This document shows, piece by piece, positions 12,901-24,245 of a stretch of DNA of 64,000 nt (position 1 is its first letter; each line of letters starts with the position of its first letter). The position numbers were made by a program, and so were the translations under genes. The stretch is from Echinococcus granulosus (Eukaryota; Platyhelminthes; Cestoda; Cyclophyllidea; Taeniidae): contig NW_020170403.1 of NCBI RefSeq assembly GCF_000524195.1, positions 520,993-584,992 of the forward strand, in the 5' to 3' direction. Below the pieces are notes generated by a model. It had not been told where the DNA came from. It ran no database searches and saw nothing but the letters and a program-made list of their open reading frames with translations.

Positions 12901-15900
12901 TTTTAATCACCTCATGGAGGTGTTTTCTCGTCTCTGTCCCTACCCTCCCCCTTATTACCTCTCTGCTTCGCAAGTTTCTTGCCGTCTTCATGACCTTGTG
13001 CCTAGAGAGGCTTTTTGCTGACGTCTTTCTCATATAAAGAGCAAAGTTTGATGAGGCGATTCCTTCTCCCTGCTACTCAACTAAGGTGAATAATGGACGA
13101 TCGAGAGGCGATAACGTGGATCTTTCAGTAGCCTGCTTAGTAATAAACCAGCAAGGAAAAGTAGGTGTTAAATAGCAATGCCAAAACGATCTGACGCGAC
13201 ATCAGCTTCCACTGTTGACAGAATGCCAGGTAGGAATACCAAAGTTTAAATGGAAGCAATATCAAAATGCCTGCTCTTGATTTTGCGTGCGTTTCGGTTC
13301 TCAGCCAGGCTCCTATTTTGCCACTGTAATACTATAAGTAATGAGTATTAAATGACCAAAACTTTTTTCGACTTTTCGATCAGACTCAGGTAGAAGAGAA
13401 GGCTAAAAACCCAATCAGGGGTAAGAATGAGACATTGAAAGAATTTTGGCAAATCAGTTAACTACTAGAGCCGTCTCAAACGAAATTTATGACATGAGGT
13501 TAAGTGGAAACTGTGAGATGCGCCTAAGTGTTACATTTACGAGTACTGATCCCGTCGATGCGAACACCGAAAGATGCAACTGGAGTGAAGAGAGGCTTGG
13601 GAGGAGGGGGAAAAAATAGGTAAAGGTAATCTTCCGATAACTCCTACATGATATCGCAGTAATTACTCACTGCTCAACTCACTTCTAGGACGGACTAATT
13701 AGTGTGCTAGTTGTGACATTTAAGAATGTAACTTAGACCTCCACACGTCTGACATTTCGATTTCTCTCTATCGTTATTTGTAAAAACGTCTCACAAAGCC
13801 CCTACTTCCCTTATGCATTTTGGCTTGTGATTGTTCTTCGATTGATGTCCTCCCTTTTACGAGCAAGTAAATTGAATTAGAAATGAAGAGGAAGCAAATT
13901 AATAGGTAGGCAGCCTTAGCATAGCAACGGGGGATGACGGGGGGAATGGTACCTGGATAAAGGTGATTCACCCAATTTGGTAAAGTGAATTTTGCCTTTA
14001 GAATATGAATGGGTTCGGGAGTCTTCTCGCTGAAATGGAAAGTCACATATCTTTTGTGTCTCGCGGTCGAAAGGTGGAAGGAAAAGACCTTCAAATCATG
14101 GCTGGAAATATGTAGTACCGCTACTGCCTCTAGCAGCCTCTTTCCATCCGACCTCTAAGTTGGTGACTTGTATTTCCGATCTTCCCACTTATGCTTCTAT
14201 TCTCTCATTCCTTCTTTTCGTTGGTACGTTTTCAGTGGTGCTTTAGATCATTATAACGTCATCGGGAGAAATCTGGATTCTACTTGAATTTCCCATTCTC
14301 GGAGAGGAGGGGGGAAGAGAGATGGCGATTGGGCGTCAAAGGGAGCATTTACGCGTTCGATTCGCAAACAAGGGATGTTGCACATCTTCTGGGATATTTA
14401 TTTTCCAAAATTCCGTCCGTGTTATTCTTCAAGCCTTTTTGCTTGCTTCTAAAATATCTTACAGCATGAAGAAGTTTGGTACATTTGCATCACTTGAGAG
14501 CTAGCTTGCATATTCGTATTTCTAACAAAACCTATATCTTTCCCATTTTTGCATAAAGATTCCATTTTTCTAGGACCAAATCACGCTTATGTATGCATGG
14601 AATAATCTTTCTTAACGCTTGTGTAGGTTCTTTTTCTTTGCCTGACCCTTGCTCGATTTTGTTGATGGTTAGGCTTCGATGGCTCCGGAACCACTTCTTC
14701 ACCGCTTTCACACTCGGTTGATACTTCTCATCCGTGGAGTTCCGGTGTTGAATTTGTCTCCTTGACTTTAGCCGCGTCACAGGATAATCAATTTCCACGC
14801 TTGATTGAGTGAAAGCTTGCTTACCCGAGTAGTACTAAGGGACGATGTATTGACCGTGTCTTGCTTGAAGTTGTCATTTGTTCCCTCCCTCTTAGTCTTT
14901 TTTTTGATGCATAGGAGGGACGATGTATGGGCGCGGTTTTGCGTGCAAAGTGCTTGCATGCGTTATTGAGGTAACTATCATCTTGAATCTCTACTTTGTG
15001 AATTTCTAATTGTTACATGATGAAAAAGGTGAGCACGTTCTTCTCATTAAATATAGCGTCCCGTTTACTCCAAATATTGCAAGAACTGTCCTAAAGATGG
15101 TAGTTACTGGACAAAATTTATTCGTGAGTGTTAAACTCTGTTATTATGCAGTCCATAGCCTCGAGTCATGCCCTGGAGACGTAATAAGCGATAATAACAT
15201 GGACGAGGACTTAGTACCAATGTACAAACAGGCCGGAAAGCCGGAAGCATGGGCGGAGAATCATGGTTCAGATGTGGTGGTCAAATTGAGACTACTGAAG
15301 AGCCCGTACCATTAGTAAAACGCGCTTTTTTACGAATTGATTCGCTTGATTCGTTTGGTGAGCTTTTTTATTCTAAAAAATTTTTTCTCATTTTGAGGTG
15401 AAGCATTATCATTTGTCAGTTACTATCGGTTACTATAACCACATGCCTCTATCCGTTGCTTAGGCATTCATCTGGCACGCGGTACTGAATTTTGGTTTCG
15501 TGTAAAACAGGACAGAAGGACTCGTTGCTCATATTTGGCTTATTATCTCATCCTTCGTGATCGCCTCGATGTCCAAGGGGCTGTGCATTCATTATAGCAA
15601 CAGAACCATTTTTTGACCTTGCCAATTCACTACGGGCACATGTCACTCGGGTAGTTAGGGTCATAAGTGGTAACTTTATGTTCGTTCGAACATCCGGGGT
15701 GTCGGAGCTTCAATGGAATACGTTGATTACTAGCTAATGAACTGGTTGTCTATTTGTGTCATCATCCCATTCCTTCTTTGCAGGTATTTGCACTCTGTCT
15801 GCAAGTCTGGATGAGATTCGACAGTCGACCACAACACAGTTGGATGAGATTTTCAAACGTCTCTCCTGTCTGGAGGAGAACAGAAAGGCAGGCGATCAAT

Positions 15901-15902
15901 AG
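6917..15902 (+). CDS. Uncharacterised multi-exon protein, C-terminal part (three exons)
   Basis: I do not recognise this gene. Exons are 6917-7312, 8932-9238 and 15784-15902, joining phase 0 and then phase 1 with donors gtgagt (both) and acceptors ccgatctag, cacccacag and ttctttgcag. The stop is TAG at 15900-15902. The exons give about 273 residues. The first has a hydrophobic start (LDPLVIQHIGVYTVCP), a Ser/Thr/Pro-rich middle and a helical end (MDEHLYTLCSQFLTSLNQ). The second has a hydrophobic helix (SLLASLVQLCVGEFV), then a Gln/Arg/Glu-rich segment (EQQQRE, EAEQQQRQEQ), then Ser-rich sequence. The last is a short amphipathic helix (LDEIRQSTTTQLDEIFKRL) with a coiled-coil look. There is no signal peptide or catalytic motif in this part. 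AATAAA follows at 16128. The gene begins upstream, perhaps with the exon at 2492 or outside the window. The matching phases and coding bias make it very likely a real gene. Confidence 0.7.
7313..8931 (+). other. Intron, 1.6 kb, uncharacterised gene
   Basis: This lies between the phase-0 donor after TGC (gtgagt) and the acceptor cacccacag. Nothing further is supported inside it. Confidence 0.55.
9239..15783 (+). other. Large intron, 6.5 kb, uncharacterised gene
   Basis: This intron joins phase 1 to phase 1. It contains a 14-T run at 12317-12330 and a diverged repeat at 12181-12256 that reappears at 40150-40225. Open frames within it are short or lack an ATG and show no splice context, so I do not call genes in it. 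Confidence 0.5.
12181..12256 (+). repeat. Dispersed repeat family B, copy 1
   Basis: It aligns by eye with 40150-40225 in the same orientation. Both begin tttgagc and share the form accYttcYgcttcaRccRtYacaaag followed by a ggtgt core. A shorter match occurs at 43381-43420. It is non-coding in every frame and its class is unknown. Confidence 0.45.
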
Positions 15903-16127
15903 CCGCTCTAAAAACCAGATCACCACCGATCTCTGTGATTTTCCGTTTCTCTGATGCACCCGCGATTGTTCTGGACTCCATCCTTCTCATTACACATTAA
16001 TTTATCTTTTCAGCATTCCACCAGTAAAAAACGCCTGTGCTTTTCTCAAAGCCCACTATTGCTTCTCTCTTCTTCCGCGCCTGCCACTCATGTTATATAA
16101 CGGAAAAACGATGAGATTGACTTTATC

Positions 16128-16133
16128 AATAAA
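16128..16133 (+). terminator. Poly(A) signal AATAAA, uncharacterised gene
   Basis: A canonical AATAAA lies 226 bp after the TAG stop of the exon ending at 15902, on the same strand. It marks the likely 3' end of that transcript, before the AIP gene begins. Confidence 0.55.
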
Positions 16134-16149
16134 TAGTTTTTTGATCGAA

Positions 16150-17772
16150 GTTTTTGGTTTTTAAACTTCTTATTTGTTCTGCACCGATGTGATGAGTTAG
16201 TGTGCCTTTTTGCATTCTCATTGAATAGCCCTGGAGTCCGTATGAAGTGCTCCCTTTAATGGTTCTTTTTTCAGGGCAACAAATAACTTGCTTGCTTTGT
16301 GTCTAATTTGGGCACTACTAATGGGGCTGATCGGGCCAGTTCAAAGGCGCACGCTGTCCCGTGCACGCAAATTTTCTGTTTATTGGGCTTTGGGGACGTT
16401 TTTTTTAAAAAAACGACAGCTACAAAGGCGGACTTCTTCCCCATCTCTTCATTACCACTAAAAAAGGTTTCATATTCAATCGTACTCTCCAGATGCTAAT
16501 TGTAGTCTTACTTTAAATTAAAGTTAAATTTGAATTTTCTAGTGATAGAATGTGTTTCGATCCCCAAAACTTCTATACGTATGTAATTTTGTTGAAGATT
16601 TGTAGTAATTGCCAATTTAGCCAGTAACTGCTGGTGGTGAAATAGGATTCCACCATCACACGATTGTGAGGAAGTATTCGTTATCTAACATGGTGTAACT
16701 CGGCCGTAATGTTGAGCCCGACCATCGTCTTGGATTCTCGAACGCCTATTTTATAAACTCAGTAGAGCCGTGAAACTACAGTTTCATGTTTCACGATGAA
16801 TTGGAATGTCCGCAATCTACTCTGAAAGAAGGGAAAGTTGTGCTGCTCCATGAAGAAACGTACGCCTTAGAATCCCCCATCCAAGTGAAGTGGAATGTTG
16901 CAAAATACCCCACTTACGATGCGGTTTTAGTACCTTTTGATTTGTTCACATAAGAATTTTCTCTTGGGATGGTATGAAGGCGGTAGTGCTTTAACAGCTT
17001 TTGTTGATGATTCTTTTTCAGATTGGACAATAATTACGCCAACCTTAGTAGCATGGGAGAGTTTTTATGGATAGTACTTCTAATTTTTGCTGGCTGGTTG
17101 GCTAGTTGACATTGGCTTCCTTGAAACAATTCTAGCTGACTAACACTAAGTCGAGACCTCAGGATAAGTCTGTAATTTGCTTTGGTGGAAAATAATTAAC
17201 TATGCATTCTTGATATTAGATAACCTTTTTGCCTTTCGTGATCTCCACTGACGTAAGCAACCTCGAGTTGAGGCACCAGGTGCCGCAATGGAATGATGAA
17301 TTAATCAAATGTTATCAGTTTTATCCGAACCTAGTCATCATGATTAGCTCATTTGGATATTTTCAATGGGAATGCCTCTGCAAACACGCTTATCTCATAG
17401 AGGGTGGTATCCTTGTCATTTAGTCAGATTAAACAAATCAGGTGGAAGTGAGCATCATCATCTACCTTTCCCATCATTTGGATAGATGTTTCATTTGGTC
17501 ATGGCGTCTGTAGCGGCAGTACGGGTATACCCTACTGAGTAGATTCCAAGATTGTGCAGAGCTATTAATTAATTAATTAATTAATTGAGTCAAAGAAAAC
17601 TTATCAGATAGAAGGGAATAAACCCACCTAATTTCCTCCCTTTCTTTTGCCTCTGAAGTTTTATGGTGCCCCAGTTATATCCCTGAAGACGTCTAATATG
17701 GTACGGAGGTGCACGAAAGAACTTATTAATTAAATCAGTGCCTGCCATTCATCGATATCGGTCTTCTTCTAG
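16150..17772. other. Spacer between the uncharacterised gene and AIP
   Basis: No coding exon is supported. It contains a short TTAA tandem repeat at 17564-17586 and presumably the AIP promoter and 5' UTR. An acceptor-like cttcttctag ends at 17772. Confidence 0.45.
17564..17586. repeat. Short (TTAA)n simple repeat
   Basis: About five to six units of attaattaatt are repeated without interruption. It lies in the spacer about 200 bp before the first AIP exon. Confidence 0.85.
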
Positions 17773-20700
17773 AGCCTGAGCACCAAGGACAAAAAAAACG
17801 GGAAGGAGAAGACAAAGGAAGGAGAGAATGAGAGTGGCTCGACACCAGCTACCGGAGAGACGGCGATCGTTACGGAGGCCTCGACAACTCATGATTCCAT
17901 CTCCTGTGATGACCACTTTGATGACGGCGGCGTTGGCTCCAAGGAGGAGAGTGCAAAGCTGATCAATCGGATGGCCGAGGCGCTCCGACGAGCACGTGAG
18001 GATGGTCTACCCGACAGTGCGAACAAAAAGCCTCCACTCTCAGCGGCCTTGGCCTATCTTGCACGACACAATATTCGCAAACGCATCATCCATGTTGGTA
18101 GTGCTTCACGTATGCCTGCTGAGTGTGGTGCTCCCGGTGGAGGCATCGCTTATCCCAAGCTGACCAAATTTATCTTTGACTATCGAATCAGGGATCCGGA
18201 TGCACCGGAGGTCTTTATCGATGATACGAAGAAGTATGGAAAGAGGATGGAGCTGTATTGTGGAAAGGACTTTCAGATTGAGGTGCGCGCAGGCTTTCTG
18301 GTCACTTTAGGCCCGACTAATTCTGTAGCAAAGTCTTCTTTTTCCTCTTCTCCCCTCGTGTAGACAATATAGCCGACTCACTAGTGATTCAGGGGAATCG
18401 GATGAATGGAATTGCGCAAAAGTGTTGGGAGCCATGTGCAACGTGTATGCGGACCATAGCAGGCTAGACGGGATTTCTGCGCTTTAGCATGCCCTATCTA
18501 GTTCCATTATTTAGTTATGTCGTGTGTCTGACTAAAATCTTCATTTTACGAAGGGCGTTCAAGACAGGCTGGCGTTTCTGTGATTCACGTCGACAATTTC
18601 AGGGCAGCATGTGCGTCGATCAGGCATATCACCCATTGGCTGAATGTTCGCTCACAGGGATGGCTGCCGGGGCTATGTTCCGGCAACTGGACCATCACAG
18701 TTGAGGTCTTCAGTAATGTTTGGACCTAATGCCGTCTTTGGAATGTGGGCACCATCAGAATATCGTATTGCTGAGTCGTTGAGGATTCCATCACTGGACC
18801 GTATTGTGATTGTAGTCTGTTGCAGACAAGCTTGAATGTCCGCAGATTTGAGTTTGGACGAAACTTGATTGGTTACTGCATGCTGTCGGGTCCACATATT
18901 CATTATCACTACTATTCTCCACCATGATGAGGGATGTGCGGAATGCACTGACCCACGAAATAAGCACTGTCTACTAGCAATGGGGAGCAAGTGTTGCTTG
19001 CAGCCGCCTGCAGTATCCCTTTTTTGTGGCTGTAAAATCAGTAGTCCTCGTTCGACTTAAGTATAAGCGGCGGCGCCTAGTGAGAACTGTCCCTCACCAA
19101 ATAGCTCAATGAATTTTCATCTTTTGCCTATATTTACTTGGGCACATTTTCAGCCTAAGTCACGGATCCTAGAGATTGGCTTTTCTTGACTAACGAATTG
19201 CGAAAAGCTACTTTTTAAGAGTGATTTCATGTAGTGAGTTGTTTCCAGGATGGCATTGAGGAGAGGGGAGAGGGTGAAGATATTTTCCTTACTCAGCACA
19301 GATGAGTCGTAAGTGAATCTTCCCCAAGCGATTTAGGCAGTAAGCTATTCCTTTTTCCGCATGCACAATAATGTACTTCTCACTTTTAAAATTGAAACGC
19401 ACGTCGGTTTGCTTGCACTGTGTAAAGCTCGTCTTTGATATCTTTTTACACAATTCTTACGAGGAGGAATTTGCATTTCCATGCAAATTTGGTTTTGTGA
19501 CTGTGCCTTGTGAATCTCATTTTAAAGTCCATTATTGTGTAAGGCAGAGACGATTCAAGAGCCGTTGATACATTTATTGGTTCAAAGTAGCGGAAAAGTT
19601 GGCGCAGGTTTAGTAAGATCCATTCTAGAATCTCTATTGGGCCTGCTCAAATGACATTCAAACCACAGCCAGGAAGTAAACTGGAAATCACCTGATTCTG
19701 CACCACTTTTACCTCTCTCGAGGGTTTTATATTCCATTCTCTTTGTGTATAGTCGAACAAGTTCTGTGCATTTGAAATTGTGTAGTTCTGGGAGTACTGT
19801 CTTCAGACGATGGTGGTGGGGGAGGTGGCGGCCTTTATGGTGCCGCCACGCCAATTGGTTGCCTTTCCAGCGGTGAACAAGAAGCTGCGCGACTATATGC
19901 TTGATCGGACAGCGGACTCGGCAAACCCACCCAAACACACTTGTGCGTTCATGAGTCTGCAGGCCCAGGGCGGCCTGGGTTATCCCGATCTCGATGACCT
20001 TCTTGCCAAGCCTCGTATGCTCGAGTTCATCTTCGATCTTCACTCGTAGGCGCCTCATTTTTAATCTTGTGTATTTCAACATATACCGCTTTCATCTCTT
20101 GTAAAGCTAATGCCAGACCTTCTTTCTCGTAGAGTACGACTTTAATGTTCTTGCAAATTATTTCGCCTATTTGCTGCCCCTGTCGTACTACTCGTTTGTG
20201 ATGGACGTTTCACTCCTCAATGGTCTTCACTCCTTACATGGCGCTTGGATCTTCTTATCTGAGGCCAGTGTCACAAATATGTGACATGTTTTCTTTTCCG
20301 TTTGTGATAACTGGTTGTAACAAACCATGTCGCGAACATATTGGTTGATTTCAAACCTTCAAGGGGGATTTAAGATGTTCGTAGCCCGAGAACACTTGCA
20401 GTTTTTCTTAGTTGGGTCGCTGTTAAATAAGTAAGTTCAGCAGTTCAATTTTTGATGCTGCATTCGAACAATCAAACCAATACTTGGGCCGCAGTAGTCG
20501 ACTTTCCCCCAAAATTGACGGCTAAACACTTTAAGTTAATGCGGATTTTAGTTAAACTATTGAAATACCAACGATCGTTCAGCAAAATGCCCACTCGCCA
20601 ATGCAATAAGCGGGCATGTGAGTTTCTTATCGAACAAATTTATGATTGGCGAACCGAGAGGTCATACGCTCAAAAGCAAACATCTACTCGCTCACACAAA

Positions 20701-21702
20701 CAATGCTGCTGCAGCTCAGACTAGGGCCACAAAGGACACCTGTAGATCCAAGTTTTTGCAACTTCATCACCCCCTCTCGGTAACGACGACACCAGTTCAA
20801 GTTCTTTGATACACTCCTGCCACTCGCATCTTCTGTTTTGGATTCAAAGTCGTGCTTTCGGAGTTGCTATTCAGCGGCTTAAAGTAAGCCGATGGTGATT
20901 AACTCTTGGCATGCCTGCAAATTTGCAGCTTTAGGGGTCAAAGAGAATGTTTATAGCAATGGAATTCCTCAGGTACTCCTACGTCAACCACCTGCCTTTA
21001 AAGCATTGCAATTATAGCATAGGAGTCAATTCATCTAGGCCGGTGCCGCTGCTGCTCTAAGATGCTATCAATTATCTGTGCAACTTAGGGTGGTCCTGCC
21101 TCACGAAGGTCCAAAAGAGAGCTGGATAATGACCCCGGAGGAGAAGGTGGAGGCGATTCCGCGTCTGCGACAAGCTGGCAACGAGCTCTACGCCCAGGGC
21201 CAATGGTTTGAGGCCGCGACTAAGTACGAGGAGGCCCTCAACCTCATTGAACAGCTCTCACTTTCTGAGAAGCCCGGTGATCCGGAGCACGTGCGCCTAG
21301 ACCAAATGCGCGTCCCCTTTTACGTCAACATGGCGCAATGCCAGTTCAAACTGAAGGTCAGCGAAAATTCACTCCCCCGCCCACCCTACCCGGAGGTTGT
21401 TAGTAGTAAAGTTGTTATCTCATAACTACGCCCAGGACTACTACGGAGCAATTCGGAGCACAAGCGAGGCGTTGACGCGAGACACGGACAATGTAAAGGC
21501 ACTTTTTCGACGAGCACAAGCGTACTCCGCCACCTCAGACGTCCAACTGGCCGAGGCAGACTTCCTGCGGGTTAAAAGCCTCGCACCGGACACGATGACG
21601 ACCTGCGTGGATCGAGAACTGGCCAACCTGGACCGAATAGATCGTGAGTGCAGAGAGCAGGAGCGCCGACTCCTCGCCGGCAAGATGTTCAGCCAAACCT
21701 GA
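17773..21702 (+). CDS. AIP: AH receptor-interacting protein (AIP/XAP2) orthologue
   Basis: AIP is a cytosolic Hsp90 co-chaperone that holds clients such as the AH receptor; whether it does so here is inference. Exons are 17773-18282, 19807-20045, 21089-21356 and 21436-21702, with phases 0, 2 and 0. Exons 1-2 give the FKBP-like domain (IRKRIIHVGSASRMP; FIDDTKKYGKRMELYCGKDF; then GEVAAF, LGYPDLDDL, FIFDL), which in this family is generally not an active prolyl isomerase. Exons 3-4 give TPR repeats (ESWIMTPEEKVEAIPRLRQA, YYGAIRSTSEAL, NVKALFRRAQAY, LAEADF) and a charged C-terminal helix. The Met at 17971 (MAEALRRAREDGL) lines up with the family start and gives 361 residues, against about 330 in mammals. 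The frame is open 66 codons further up to an acceptor at 17773, so an N-terminal extension is possible. About seven family residues are missing at the exon 1/2 join, and the exon 1 donor (GAG before gtgcgc) is weak. The gene converges on LUC7L3. Confidence 0.93.
18283..19806 (+). other. AIP intron 1, 1.5 kb
   Basis: The intron boundaries rest on homology, because the donor is weak. A small exon encoding roughly seven residues of the FKBP-like domain may be hidden inside; I did not find one whose phase fits. Confidence 0.5.
20046..21088 (+). other. AIP intron 2, 1.0 kb, with repeat
   Basis: This runs from the donor gtaggc to the acceptor caacttag, phase 2. The diverged repeat at 20241-20293 lies inside. 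No other feature is supported. Confidence 0.65.
20241..20293 (+). repeat. Diverged dispersed repeat, copy 2
   Basis: This is the partner of 5114-5170, same orientation, inside AIP intron 2. The shared core is gtgYcacaaRYatgtgaYRtg. Confidence 0.4.
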
Positions 21703-22029
21703 GACCCAACAACGGTTCGAGCCCGACCCTTTCCCCCTCCTAGGCTGTTGTATTCCCCCGATTTGTGAACCCAACGATGCCAATACACGTATGTGTGCAA
21801 CACTTGTTCCTGCGAGTAAAGGCGCACCGCGCCATAGTGCAAACCGAAGTTTGTACCCTGGGAGAATAAGCCCCACTAGACCTACTCAATTCACAAACCC
21901 TGAACACATTCTCGGCGGAGTGCAAGTAGATCAGAATGAGCAGACATGAACCTCCATCAGAAGGCAGAAATAGAAAACGAGTAATAAGTTTGCATTTTAT
22001 GTACAACGGTGATAACAACGGGGTTACAT

Positions 22030-23437
22030 CTAGTCATCTTCGGCGCCCTCTGGGGGCCTACGGGCAGCACTGAAAGGAGATACGGTCCTCTTTGGTGGTT
22101 TGTGCGAGGCACGTTCGCTATGGCGGCGCTGATGTCGATCATGATGCTTCCTAGAATGAGAGCGAGATCTTGAACGATCGCGACGTCGCTTGTCGCCGTG
22201 GCTTGAGCGATGATGACTCCCACTATGGTGGTGCCGGTCCCTATGCTTGGAGGATCTGGTATAAGAACAGAAGATACTGTTAGTACAGAAGTGCTACATT
22301 TATATCTGCTTTATAAATAAAGAGCACCAACGTTGGTTACCTTCCAATCACTGTCCGGCCTACTACGAACGCACTGTCGTTATAAAAACCCGAAATCTTT
22401 GGGAAGCTCTTGCAGAAATGTTTAACTAATTTCAAAATGACAAGTTTGTTTAAATAAGTTAAAGTACCTTCAATTAAGAGACGCCTCCCATTCTGGATCG
22501 ACCGAATGGCCTAACGAGTAAAATTGCACTAAGGGAAATACCTGATAAGTCGGTGTCGATATAATCATCCAGCAGCAAGTCTGTCGTATTTTGGATGAAG
22601 AAGTAGACAAATAGAACTTACCGACGCTCCTTGCTCCTGTCACGGCTACGACGGCGCTCACGTTGGCGAGAGGCCCTCGCCTCACGCTCCCTCTCTCTTT
22701 CTCTCAGACGCTTTTCTCCGTACTCCCTTACGTAATCACGAATTTTCGCATAACCAAGATGCATTTTCCCGGCAAGATGTTCTTCCACTCGCTGAGGCGC
22801 ATCGTCTTTTATTCGAAAGGCTCCACAAATCTCACAAACCTCCAACTCCTTAGACTATGATTAGTTAATGTCAAAATGGTTAAGTTACCTGGCCGGCCCC
22901 CGGCCGCGTATCGCCCTCGAGTTGAGACCTTTCGAATTTCAATTGCTCACAGAGCTTGAGCACACCCTGAGCCTGATCAACATTGCCTTCCGTGCCCAGT
23001 TGTTCAGCCTGCTCAACAAGATCATTGATCCTCCTAGTCAATGAAGCTATCTTATCAGCCTTCTCAGCTGCTGCCTCAGGATCAGCCGGGGCAGCACCCT
23101 TGTTCACTGAAAGGCGCTCATGGCCACGTCGAATACGTTTATCAACATCCTCGAGGAGATAGCACAGGTAACGATAGAACTCCTCCTCATAGCCCATTTT
23201 TTCGAATCGATTACTCTTTCTGTAGTTCTCACGAAGCCGCTCATCGTGCATCTTATCGCATGGACCCAGATCCGTTTTTGTGTTTACAAAGAGATCATGG
23301 GGGCAAAACCCACAGAGAAAATATCTACACATATCCTCATCTGACCAATGCGGACCTTTCATTGCATCGCTATCTATGGCATCCCGATTCTTCCCCAGTA
23401 ACTCATCTAATAAGGCGGCCTGAGACGCCAAAGCCAT
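22030..23437 (-). CDS. LUC7L3: LUC7-like 3, U1 snRNP-associated splicing factor
   Basis: LUC7 proteins are nuclear and help U1 snRNP choose 5' splice sites. In transcript order the exons are 23437-22889, 22854-22622 and 22255-22030, joined in phases 0 and 2, giving 335 residues. The start (MALASQAALLDELLGKNRD) matches the family start. Zinc finger 1 is CCCH-type, with Cys42, Cys45, Cys60 and His64 in place (CGFCPHDLF, GPCDKMHDE). It is followed by FEKMGYEEEFYRYL, RRIRRGHERL-like sequence (KRIRRGHERL), and a long charged coiled coil with LGTEGNVDQAQG. Zinc finger 2 is C2H2 (Cys190, Cys193, His209, His215; CEICGAF, HLAGKMHLGY). The tail is an Arg/Glu/Ser-rich RS-like domain ending EGAEDD. GYAKIRDYV and the EELG-type spacer place it with LUC7L3 rather than LUC7L or LUC7L2. 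The tail is shorter than the mammalian one. The first intron is only 34 bp. The 3' end faces AIP, 327 bp away. Confidence 0.96.
22855..22888 (-). other. 34-bp intron in LUC7L3
   Basis: The intron begins gtaact and ends atcatag, with a ctaat branch-like motif near its 3' end. Removing it joins ...GPGAGQ to SKELEVCEIC in phase 0, which restores the family's link between coiled coil and second zinc finger. Confidence 0.9.
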
Positions 23438-24134
23438 CCTCGGCTCACAGACTTACGAGACGAAAATGAAACTGCGTGCAAAACCCAACGGCAGTGCATT
23501 ATAACGTGAATGCACAACAAATAAATGCAGGCACAGTGCACCCCTTAAATACGAAAAAAACCTGTTTTAAAAGGCATTTTATTAAACAGTGAATTTTTAA
23601 GCTATAAAATTTAAATAAAGGTCTTGGCGTTTTTGATATTTATAAGTGGTGCCTAGGTTCGTGTGTTTATGCACGTATTCGTGTTTGTAAATGAAAATAT
23701 CTTCATTTACAAAAATACTCAATTCTAGTTCTGACGATTTGGATGGCTGCACTGGCCAATAAGTAGACGTGACTTTTACTTTCTAACAAACAAAGTATCA
23801 ATATAGATACATATTACATTGTAGCTCTGCTTTTAAAGTTATAATTATTACTAGCTATATTGTGATGCATTTCTTACTTGCAAAACTCCTGGCTTGGTAA
23901 AGGGCTACTTTGCTTATTTGGCATTGTAATGTGGAGTTTTCAGACTTCCTTGAAGACGAAAGAAGACATGATACTCGGGCAGAATGCATATATTCGGCAT
24001 AGAGAAGGTATTTGGGCTACTGACATGGCCCAAAAACCCGCCTATCTGACAAGGTACAAAGTCTAAGCCAAAAATGACTCCTCGTCAACACCGCGAGATA
24101 TACAATAATCGTATTACAGAAACTTCACGGTGAG

Positions 24135-24245
24135 GGCTGGCCTCTAAGCCATGCTAGTGAACCCAGGTCCTACTGTATGTTGGATATGCATATTCTCCTA
24201 AGGCATGATGCTTTTCCGCCTTTAGGAAAATCTCAGAGTGCTGCA
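24135..24245 (+). repeat. Dispersed repeat family A, copy 1
   Basis: It begins ggctggcctctaagccatgc and, 73 bp later, has a second block ttccgcctttaggaaaatct. The same two blocks at similar spacing occur at 24968 and 59213. There is no coding frame. It could be a SINE-like or MITE-like element, but no terminal repeat or target duplication was seen. Confidence 0.55.

Noticed and set aside
15010..15315. 101-codon plus-strand frame in the large intron
   Set aside because: It begins at TTG. The later ATGs give a short product with no domain, and phases do not suit the flanking exons.
19582..20082. 166-codon open frame on the minus strand
   Set aside because: It lies opposite AIP exon 2, which has clear homology and splice sites on the plus strand. 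The minus frame is a shadow without recognisable content.
21441..21876. Two overlapping minus-strand frames of 113-133 codons
   Set aside because: They are antisense to the TPR exon of AIP, and their length reflects the GC-rich coding strand opposite.
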